A DNA stretch of 64,000 nucleotides, from the NCBI RefSeq assembly GCF_001424835.1, contig NZ_LMCQ01000001.1:218284-282283 (forward strand), read 5' to 3'. The translations under genes were made by a program, and so were the position numbers. Source of the stretch: Variovorax sp. Root318D1. GTDB taxonomy: Bacteria; Pseudomonadota; Gammaproteobacteria; Burkholderiales; Burkholderiaceae_C. Within the stretch, counting starts at the first letter, position 1, and each line of letters starts with the position of its first letter. The notes below the pieces were generated by a model. The model ran no database searches. It saw nothing but the letters and a program-made list of their open reading frames with translations, and was not told where the DNA came from. Of this stretch, positions 58,001 to 64,000 are shown piece by piece.

Positions 58001-58438
58001 ATGTCCGAGCGCACCGTTTTTCAATCGATCTCGCGCAGCCACGTGATCAGCCTGGGCCCGCAGGCCAGCGCGCGCGACGCCGCGTGCGTGATGACGCGCG
58101 CGAGCTGCGGCAGCGTGTTGGTGATGGAACTGCCCGACATCCTGTTGGGCATCCTGACCGAGCGCGACCTGATGACCCGCGTGCTGGCCCGCGGCCTTGA
58201 CCCCGACCGCACGGCCGTGCGCGAAGTCATGACGCCCAACCCGATCTGCGTGCCGCCCGAAACGCTGGTGTCCGACGCCGTGGTGCTCATGCTCGAACGG
58301 GGCTTCCGCCATCTGCCGTTAATGGCGGGAACGAAGATCCTCGGCGTGTTCTCGGTGCGCGACGCGTTGCCGCGGGAGTTGGGCACGGCGGTCAGCCTGA
58401 CCGAATTTCGCGAACAGGTGAACGACGCGCTGGGTTGA
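58001..58438 (+). CDS. Tandem CBS-domain protein
   Basis: 145 aa with two CBS motifs (about 10-65 and 75-130): LLGILTERDLMTRVLARG and ILGVFSVRDALP mark the ends of each repeat, with VREVMTPNPICVPPETLVSDAV between. Such stand-alone CBS pairs bind adenine nucleotides or S-adenosylmethionine and adjust partner enzymes. It lies 47 bp after the beta-subunit gene, so it may sense energy state for the oxidoreductase; that link is inferred. Confidence 0.85.
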   Translation: MSERTVFQSISRSHVISLGPQASARDAACVMTRASCGSVLVMELPDILLGILTERDLMTRVLARGLDPDRTAVREVMTPNPICVPPETLVSDAVVLMLERGFRHLPLMAGTKILGVFSVRDALPRELGTAVSLTEFREQVNDALG

Positions 58439-58450
58439 GCGCACGAGTCG

Positions 58451-58774
58451 CTATGTTCCATCCGCAAGCGGGTGCGGAATGCCGCCATCGCCATAGCAGC
58501 GGACAACCTGTGCAATGACCACCTGGTAGCCCTTGAGCCAAAGCGCCTGGCGCTTCTTTGCAGCGATGTGTGCGGGGTGCCCGATAAGCTCCTGGAGCGC
58601 CTCCATCGTCTTCCAGTAGTACACGTTGGAAACAAGCCCTGATGCAGGGTTCTCCCAGCTCTCTTCGCCAAGGTAGCCGGGGATGGACTTGGCAAGCTGG
58701 GCAATGACGTTGTCCAGGGCATGGAACTCGTCGTCGAACTCGCCCTTAGCGAAAGTGAAGGTGGACGTGTACAT
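58451..58774 (-). CDS. Antibiotic-biosynthesis-monooxygenase (ABM) fold protein
   Basis: 107 aa dimeric alpha/beta barrel. Recognisable segments are MYTSTFTFAKGEFDDEFHAL at the start, SIPGYLGEESW and YWKTMEALQELIGHPAHIAAK, then a final strand before VVRCYGDGG. Family members include cofactor-free monooxygenases and heme-degrading enzymes; this one has no diagnostic active-site residues. Convergent with the CBS gene and 17 bp downstream of the PaiB-like gene on the same strand. Confidence 0.7.
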   Translation of the reverse strand: MYTSTFTFAKGEFDDEFHALDNVIAQLAKSIPGYLGEESWENPASGLVSNVYYWKTMEALQELIGHPAHIAAKKRQALWLKGYQVVIAQVVRCYGDGGIPHPLADGT

Positions 58775-58791
58775 GGGTCGTGCAGGCCTTG

Positions 58792-59424
58792 TCAGCTCGC
58801 TCCGCTGGCGTTGCGCATCAATTCCGACATTTCCTCGTGTCCGCGCGCCTTCAACATCTCTGCGGCATTGAGGCGGTCGCGCGCTTCCTTGTTCTGGCTG
58901 AGCTTGGACTTGCCGACCAGCGAAGTGACGGCGATCTCGATGCCCACGATGTTGCGCACCATGCTGTCGATGTACTCGGGTGCGGAGTCGCCCATTTTCC
59001 AGGGCCTGGGCTCAGCCGCCTCGTGGCGCCGCGTCAGGCGCGCGATGATGCCGCGTGCAAAGCGCTCGTCGTCGTGCACGGTGAGCACGCCGTGCGCGTG
59101 CACCACCTCGTAGTTCCAGGTCGGCACCTGGCGGTGCGCCTCGTGCTTGGACGGATACCAGCTGGGAGAGATGTAGGCCTGGGCGCCGCCGAAGATGACC
59201 ATCACCGGAGTTCCGGTGGGGCAGCGCTGCCACAGCGGATTGGCGCGAGCGACGTGTGCCGACAGCAAGCCATGCGTTCCCACGTCGGGATCGAACTCGA
59301 AGGGGAGATGATCGGCATCCAGCCCCGAGGCCCCATGCGTGACCAGCGCACCCAGCGGATGCTCGCGGATGATGCGGTTCAGTTCCTCGGGTCTTGTTTC
59401 GGCGAAGTGCGTGGGGAGGTACAT
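58792..59424 (-). CDS. FMN-binding PaiB-family protein
   Basis: 210 aa from the ATG at 59424. Signature segments are MYLPTHFAETRPEELNRII, LGALVTHGASGLDADHLPFE, the ISPSWYPSKHEAHRQVPTWN motif and FARGIIARLTRRHEAAEPRPW, all characteristic of the PaiB split-barrel family. The proteins bind flavin or heme-like ligands and were named as negative regulators of sporulation and protease genes. Divergent from a MocR-type regulator that probably controls it. Confidence 0.85.
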   Translation of the reverse strand: MYLPTHFAETRPEELNRIIREHPLGALVTHGASGLDADHLPFEFDPDVGTHGLLSAHVARANPLWQRCPTGTPVMVIFGGAQAYISPSWYPSKHEAHRQVPTWNYEVVHAHGVLTVHDDERFARGIIARLTRRHEAAEPRPWKMGDSAPEYIDSMVRNIVGIEIAVTSLVGKSKLSQNKEARDRLNAAEMLKARGHEEMSELMRNASGAS

Positions 59425-59508
59425 CGGGGCAGGGTGTGAATGATGTGGGTAGCTGGTACTGTCGCGCGGAACCGGCACAATGGGAAGGTCCAGTTCTATT
59501 CCTTTTGC
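59425..59508. promoter_or_regulatory. Divergent control region of the PaiB-like and MocR-type genes
   Basis: An 84-bp gap holding CTGGTAC at 59452-59458 and GGTCCAG at 59487-59493, which form an imperfect inverted pair with CTGG as the common half. Spaced half-sites of this kind suit MocR regulators, which bind as domain-swapped dimers. No -35/-10 pair was assigned. Confidence 0.35.
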
Positions 59509-61032
59509 ATGGACCAGTTGCATACGCCGCCAAGCCCAAGTACCGGTGCCGACAGGGCCGGACGCCGCATCTACGACCTGCTGCGTTCCCAGATCGCCGA
59601 AGGCACGCTCGCTGCGGGCGCGCAGGTGCCGTCCACGCGTGCCCTGGCGGCCGACCTGGGGGTGTCGCGCACCACCGTCACCGCCGCCTACGAGCAACTC
59701 GCGGCCGAGGGCTTCCTTGTCACGTCGGTCGGGCGGGTTGCCCGCGTCGCGAGTCCGCTGGCTGCGGCTCCACGGTCCAACGCAAAGCCGCAACGGCGAC
59801 CCGGGACCGCACCATCCCTCTCGGCGTTCGGCCGTCGCGTGGCGGCGATCGACATGCCTGGGCTTGCTTTTGCGGAACCTTGCCGCATCGACTTCCTCTA
59901 CGGCGCGGTCGCTTCTCGCGATTTTCCGGCGCTGGCCTGGCGGCGTGCCTACCAGGCCGAACTGCTGCGCCATCAACGCAGGCTCTACTACGTGGCGCCC
60001 GAAGGCGACGCGTCGCTGCGCCGCTCCCTGCAGGGGTACCTCCGGCGTGCGCGAGGCCTGGCCTGCGATGCCGAGCAGATCCTGGTGGTGCACGGCTCGC
60101 AGCAGGCCATCGACTTGTGTGCGCGGCTGCTGTTGAATCCCGGCGACGCCTTCGTCTTCGAGGAGCCCGGCTACCTGATGGCGCGCCGGTGCTTCGAGTC
60201 CACGGGCGCCGAGGCTTTGGCGATCCCGGTGGACGCCCAAGGGCTGGACACGGCCAGGCTGCCAAAAGACGAGCGCGCACGCCTGGCCTATGTGACGCCA
60301 TCCCACCAGTTTCCGCTGGGAGGTGTGCTGCCCATCGGTCGGCGCCTGGAACTGCTCCGTTGGGCGAGAACACACCGCGCCTGGGTCGTCGAGGACGACT
60401 ACGACGGGGAGTTTCGCTACGGCCAGCGCCCGATCGACGCACTGCAGTCGATCGATACCGACGGCCGCGTGATCTACATCGGCACCTTCTCCAAGGCGCT
60501 GTCGCCGCAGCTTCGGCTGGGCTACCTGGTGCTGCCTTCTGAACTGGTGCCGGTGTTCCGACAGGCCAAGCGGCTGACCGACCGCCACGCACCCGTGCTG
60601 GAGCAGCGTGTGCTGGCGTCGCTGATCGACAGCGGCGCCTACGAGCGCCACGTGCGGCGCACGCGCCGTGCGCACGAACGCCGACGGGCGGCGCTGCTCG
60701 ATGCCATTGCCCGCCACCTGCCTCCCAACGCCACGGTCATCGGCGCGGCGGCAGGTCTGCATGTGGTGCTCTGGCTGCCGTTCCTGCGGCCGCAGGACGA
60801 GCCCGCGCTGGCGGCTGCTGCCCGCATCAAAGGCGTGGGCGTCTACCCGGTGTCGCCGCTGTTCGCCAAGCCGCCGTCGCGCATGCAACCCCGGCCGGCC
60901 GGCCTCATCCTGGGATATGCCAGCCTGACGGTCGAGGAGATCGATCAGGGGATGCGTGTTCTGGCGACGGTGATCGCCGCCGGGAAGCCGTCTCAAGGAA
61001 AAGTGGTCCCCGGCCGCGCTGATCGTCTATAA
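59509..61032 (+). CDS. MocR-type (GntR plus aminotransferase) regulator, PdxR-like
   Basis: 507 aa from the ATG at 59509. Residues 15-80 are a GntR winged HTH (QVPSTRALAADLGVSRTTVT); a short linker leads to a class I aminotransferase fold at about 125-490 with EDDYDGEFRY (295-304) and the PLP lysine K329 in TFSKALSP. MocR proteins use bound PLP to sense vitamin B6 or amino compounds. Divergent from the PaiB-like gene. Its target is likely that gene plus itself. Confidence 0.88.
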   Translation: MDQLHTPPSPSTGADRAGRRIYDLLRSQIAEGTLAAGAQVPSTRALAADLGVSRTTVTAAYEQLAAEGFLVTSVGRVARVASPLAAAPRSNAKPQRRPGTAPSLSAFGRRVAAIDMPGLAFAEPCRIDFLYGAVASRDFPALAWRRAYQAELLRHQRRLYYVAPEGDASLRRSLQGYLRRARGLACDAEQILVVHGSQQAIDLCARLLLNPGDAFVFEEPGYLMARRCFESTGAEALAIPVDAQGLDTARLPKDERARLAYVTPSHQFPLGGVLPIGRRLELLRWARTHRAWVVEDDYDGEFRYGQRPIDALQSIDTDGRVIYIGTFSKALSPQLRLGYLVLPSELVPVFRQAKRLTDRHAPVLEQRVLASLIDSGAYERHVRRTRRAHERRRAALLDAIARHLPPNATVIGAAAGLHVVLWLPFLRPQDEPALAAAARIKGVGVYPVSPLFAKPPSRMQPRPAGLILGYASLTVEEIDQGMRVLATVIAAGKPSQGKVVPGRADRL

Positions 61033-61076
61033 ACGGCTGCAGTTCGACGCTGCGCATCAACAACTGCACCTCGACC

Positions 61077-61580
61077 ATGAACAATCTCTTTTTCGGACGC
61101 CTTCTCCTGGCGCTTGCCACCCTCTTGCCGTTCGCCGCGGTAGCGCAAGTACCGGTTCAGCCGGCCGCCGACCAGGAGGCGCTCCTCGCGAGCGCCGATC
61201 CGGCGCTGCGCGCCAACAAGCGCCTGGTCTACGACTTCTGGCGTGAGGTCTTCGAAGCGGGACACGTGGCGCAGGCGGACAAGTACGTTGCCGAGTCCTA
61301 CATCCAGCACAACCCCAACGTGCCCACCGGCCGTGCAGCCATGGTGGGGTTCATCTCGCGAAGGACACCGACGCCCCTGCCGGTGGAGGCGCGCATCAAG
61401 GCGCCGCTGGTTTCGATCGTTGCCGAGCGCGACCTCGTGATCCTGAGCTTCGTGCGCGAGTACCCCGAGCCGAAGGATGCAACGCGAAAGTACACGACGA
61501 CCTGGTTCGACATGTTCCGGCTCGACAACGGCAAGATCGTCGAGCACTGGGACGGGGCCGTGAAACCACAGAATCCCTGA
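61077..61580 (+). CDS. Secreted SnoaL/NTF2-like protein
   Basis: 167 aa. Signal peptide at about 1-23 (NLFFGRLLLALATLLPFAAVAQ). The mature part shows the SnoaL-like cone fold: RLVYDFWREVFEAGHVAQADKYV, YIQHNPNVPTGRAAMV, and the last strands TTTWFDMFRLDNGKIVEHWD. Members are hydrolases, isomerases or binding proteins; no catalytic residues can be assigned here. Stands alone between the MocR gene and the convergent acetyl-CoA synthetase gene. Confidence 0.75.
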   Translation: MNNLFFGRLLLALATLLPFAAVAQVPVQPAADQEALLASADPALRANKRLVYDFWREVFEAGHVAQADKYVAESYIQHNPNVPTGRAAMVGFISRRTPTPLPVEARIKAPLVSIVAERDLVILSFVREYPEPKDATRKYTTTWFDMFRLDNGKIVEHWDGAVKPQNP

Positions 61581-61634
61581 AGGGAGTCGCGTCGCGGGGC
61601 CACTGGCGTACCTCAGGCCGCGTGCCGCTTCCCC

Positions 61635-63602
61635 TCAGTTTCGTTCCGACAACTGTTCCAGGATGGCGGGGTTCTCCAAGGTCGACGTGTCCTGCGTGAC
61701 GGCCTCGCCCTTGGCAACGGAGCGCAGCAGCCTGCGCATGATCTTTCCGCTGCGCGTCTTGGGCAGGTTGTCGCCAAAGCGGATGTCCTTGGGCTTGGCG
61801 ATCGGGCCGATTTCCTTGGCCACCCAGTTGCGTAGCTCGTTGGCGATCCTCTTCGCTTCATCCCCTGTGGGGCGAGCACGCTTCAGCACGACGAAGGCGC
61901 AGATCGCCTCGCCCGTGGTGTCGTCGGGGCGCCCGACCACCGCGGCTTCGGCCACGAGCGCGGTGCACGAGACCAGCGCGGACTCGATCTCCATCGTTCC
62001 CATGCGGTGGCCCGAAACGTTGAGCACGTCGTCGATGCGCCCGGTGATCGTGAAATAGCCGGTCTGTGCATCGCGGATGGCGCCGTCGCCCGCGAGGTAG
62101 AAGCCCCTGAGTTCCGGCGGGTAGTAGCTGGCCTTGAAGCGTTCCGGATCGCCCCAGATCGTGCGGATCATGCTCGGCCAAGGCTTCTTGACTACCAGGA
62201 TGCCGCCTTGGCCGTTGGGCACGTCGGCGCCGGTCTCGTCGACGACGGCCGCCGCGATGCCGGGGAAGGGCAGGGTGCACGAGCCCGGCACCAGCGGCGT
62301 GGCGCCCGGCAGCGGCGTGATCATGTGGCCACCTGTCTCAGTCTGCCAAAAAGTGTCGACAATCGGACAACGGCCGCCGCCCACGTGCTGGTGGAACCAC
62401 TCCCAGGCCGCGGGGTTGATCGGCTCGCCGACCGAGCCCAGGATGCGCAGGCTCGACAGGTCGTAGCGTTTGGGGTGTACGGTTTCGTTGCCTTCGGCCG
62501 CCTTGATCAGCGAACGGATGGCCGTCGGCGCGGTGTAGAAAACACTGACCTTGTGGTCCTGAATCATCTTCCAGAAGCGGCCGGCATCGGGGTATGTAGG
62601 CACGCCCTCGAACACGACTTCGGTGGCGCCCAGTGCCAGCGGGCCGTAGGCGATGTAGGTGTGGCCCGTGACCCAACCGATGTCCGCGGTGCACCAGAAC
62701 ACGTCGTCCGGCTTCAGGTCGAAGGTCCACTTCGTCGTCAGCACCGCATGCAGCAGGTAGCCGCCGCTGGAATGCTGCACGCCCTTGGGCTTGCCGGTCG
62801 ATCCGGAGGTGTAGAGCACAAACAGCGGATGCTCGGCGCCCACCCATTCGGGCTCGCAGGTCTCCAGCTGGGCTTGCGTCTCGTCGTGCAGCCAGCGGTC
62901 GCGCGAAGGAACCCAGCCGATCGGCCCGCCGGTGCGACGGTAGACGATGACGTTCCTGACGCTCTCGCAGCCGCCTAGCGCGATGGCGTCGTCGACGATG
63001 GCCTTGAGCGGCAATTGCTTGCCGCCGCGCACCTGTTCGTCGGCGGTGACCACCATCACGGCGCCGGCATCCTGGATGCGGTCGCGCAGGCTTTGCGCTG
63101 AGAACCCGCCGAACACCACCGAGTGCGTGGCGCCGATGCGCGCGCAAGCCTGCATCGCGACCACGCCTTCGATGCTCATCGACATGTAGATGACGACGCG
63201 ATCGCCTTTCTTCACGCCGCGCGCCTTCAGCGCATTGGCCATGCGGCAGGTGCGCGCGAGGAGATCGCGGTAGCTGATCCGCGTCACCTGCCCGTCGTCG
63301 GCTTCGAAGATGATCGCGGTCTTGTCGCCCAGGCCGCGCTCGACCTGGCGGTCCAGGCAGTTGTAGGACACGTTCAACGTGCCATCCTCGAACCACTTGA
63401 AGAAGGGGGCCTGGCTGTCGTCGAGCGCCTTGGTGAACGGGGTTTTCCAGTTCAGGAACTCGCGCGCAAGGCGCGACCAGTAGCCGCTGTAGTCGGCCTC
63501 TGCCTCGGCGACCAACTTGTCATACGCGGCCATGCCGGACACGTGGGCATCCTTCATGGCCGGAGCGGGAATAAGAGGGGTCATTGCTTCGTTGCTGCTC
63601 AC
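61635..63602 (-). CDS. acs: Acetyl-coenzyme A synthetase
   Basis: 655 aa from a GTG at 63602, chosen because CAGGAGATCCATC stands before it; the ATG at 63584 has no such site. Standard AMP-forming motifs: [44 protein letters not shown] and the acetylatable lysine in [13 protein letters not shown]. It activates acetate (or short acyl acids) to the CoA ester. Lies 50 bp downstream of a malonate-decarboxylase-type acyltransferase gene, so acetate released from malonate breakdown could be re-activated. The full length and [23 protein letters not shown] segment mark it as Acs rather than a propionyl-CoA enzyme, but overlap in specificity is usual. Confidence 0.93.
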   Translation of the reverse strand: MSSNEAMTPLIPAPAMKDAHVSGMAAYDKLVAEAEADYSGYWSRLAREFLNWKTPFTKALDDSQAPFFKWFEDGTLNVSYNCLDRQVERGLGDKTAIIFEADDGQVTRISYRDLLARTCRMANALKARGVKKGDRVVIYMSMSIEGVVAMQACARIGATHSVVFGGFSAQSLRDRIQDAGAVMVVTADEQVRGGKQLPLKAIVDDAIALGGCESVRNVIVYRRTGGPIGWVPSRDRWLHDETQAQLETCEPEWVGAEHPLFVLYTSGSTGKPKGVQHSSGGYLLHAVLTTKWTFDLKPDDVFWCTADIGWVTGHTYIAYGPLALGATEVVFEGVPTYPDAGRFWKMIQDHKVSVFYTAPTAIRSLIKAAEGNETVHPKRYDLSSLRILGSVGEPINPAAWEWFHQHVGGGRCPIVDTFWQTETGGHMITPLPGATPLVPGSCTLPFPGIAAAVVDETGADVPNGQGGILVVKKPWPSMIRTIWGDPERFKASYYPPELRGFYLAGDGAIRDAQTGYFTITGRIDDVLNVSGHRMGTMEIESALVSCTALVAEAAVVGRPDDTTGEAICAFVVLKRARPTGDEAKRIANELRNWVAKEIGPIAKPKDIRFGDNLPKTRSGKIMRRLLRSVAKGEAVTQDTSTLENPAILEQLSERN

Positions 63603-63652
63603 GATGGATCTCCTGATTGTTCGATTCAAGGCGTCGAGGGGTCGGTCTGGTT

Positions 63653-64000
63653 TCACGGGTCCGCATGGCTGTTCAGCCAGGCGGCAATCGCGGCGGCACT
63701 GCGGAAGTCGTCGCAGGCGCGCGCCGGAACGGTAGGAAAGCGTTGGTTCCACATGCGCGACAGCGCCTGGCCCGGACCCACCTCCAGCACGCAGCGCACC
63801 TGCCGCGCATGGATGTTGTCCATGCATTCGTCCCAGCGAACCGTTCGGGCAATCTGGGCGGCCAACGCAATGCGGGCAGACCTCGCGTCCCGGATGCGGT
63901 CCCCCGCATTGCTGAACAGCACGACCCCGGGCGCGTCGAACGGGACCTGTGCAAGCGTCCGGGAGAAGCTCTCTGCGGCCTCGCGCATCCAGGGCGTGTG
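63653..64000 (-). CDS. Malonate decarboxylase-type acyltransferase (MdcH/FabD-like), C-terminal part
   Basis: Open to the right edge; about 115 codons visible. Starts with [16 protein letters not shown] at the edge, where His is the catalytic base of malonyl-CoA:ACP transacylases, then [14 protein letters not shown] and [18 protein letters not shown], typical of the C-terminal half. MdcH loads malonyl onto the malonate decarboxylase carrier protein; FabD-like fatty-acid enzymes are the alternative. The AESFSRT wording and the acs neighbour favour MdcH. The remaining mdc genes would lie to the right. Confidence 0.7.
   Translation of the reverse strand, partial: HTPWMREAAESFSRTLAQVPFDAPGVVLFSNAGDRIRDARSARIALAAQIARTVRWDECMDNIHARQVRCVLEVGPGQALSRMWNQRFPTVPARACDDFRSAAAIAAWLNSHADP

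Noticed and set aside
1..64000. tRNA, rRNA, CRISPR arrays, insertion sequences or prophage genes
   Set aside because: None seen: no transposase or integrase-like frame, no regularly spaced repeat array and no recognisable tRNA cloverleaf; the few repeats found are short or local.

Overview
The window is high-GC, densely packed DNA with features of a Comamonadaceae (Burkholderiales) soil bacterium, most likely Variovorax or a close relative. The indications are several Bug/TctC-type binding proteins, a 4Fe-4S/NADPH-linked 2-oxoacid oxidoreductase, phaB next to a phasin-like gene, a homodimeric E1-type pyruvate dehydrogenase operon whose E3 carries its own lipoyl domain, and Porin_4-type porins. 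This placement is an inference from gene content; no rRNA or tRNA gene was seen.

Region 1 (about 1-19.7 kb) is an aromatic-degradation island. It holds the end of an FMN reductase, an extradiol (VOC) dioxygenase, a carboxymuconolactone-decarboxylase-like protein, an ABC binding protein, an MDR dehydrogenase coupled to an APH-like kinase, a 2-hydroxyacid dehydrogenase, a LacI regulator with a porin, a LysR regulator with a Bug protein, and a GlcG-like protein. These are followed by a compact lower meta-cleavage operon: 2-oxopent-4-enoate hydratase, 4-oxalocrotonate decarboxylase, tautomerase, acetaldehyde dehydrogenase and 4-hydroxy-2-oxovalerate aldolase. Two more Bug proteins, a second hydroxyacid dehydrogenase and a divergent HTH-citrate synthase fusion close the island. 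No semialdehyde dehydrogenase of the meta pathway lies inside it.

Region 2 (19.7-27.4 kb) has a cupin protein, a LexA-boxed two-gene unit (72-aa protein plus DUF72 protein), two small stress-like proteins, and an aryl alcohol/aldehyde operon (ALDH, coniferyl-alcohol-dehydrogenase-like SDR, HSL-type esterase). That operon diverges from a XylR/DmpR-like sigma-54 activator and has a recognisable -24/-12 promoter.

Region 3 (27.4-48.2 kb) is central metabolism. It has aceE-aceF-lpdA behind a very good sigma-54-type promoter, an esterase, maeB, dctA, a type II NADH dehydrogenase-like protein, a thiolase gene broken by an out-of-frame deletion, phaB, a phasin-like gene, cydAB of the cyanide-insensitive type joined by a 21-codon bridging ORF, and a DctB/DctD-like two-component pair. 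The logic is C4-dicarboxylate uptake, then malate to pyruvate, then acetyl-CoA, then PHB or respiration.

Region 4 (48.2-64 kb) holds a ParE/CopG-like toxin-antitoxin pair, an EF-G-like GTPase with altered switch motifs, a Rieske oxygenase divergent from a TetR regulator, a three-gene KorCAB-like 2-oxoacid oxidoreductase operon with a CBS protein, an ABM protein with a PaiB-like protein divergent from a MocR regulator, a secreted SnoaL-like protein, acetyl-CoA synthetase, and the 3' end of a malonate-decarboxylase-type acyltransferase running off the right edge.

The strongest points for a second look are the SOS-controlled DUF72 unit, the sigma-54 promoter before the pyruvate dehydrogenase operon, the broken thiolase, the REP-like palindrome translated inside lpdA, the LacI operator pair, the HTH-citrate synthase with tandem dyads, and the 21-codon ORF coupling cydA to cydB.
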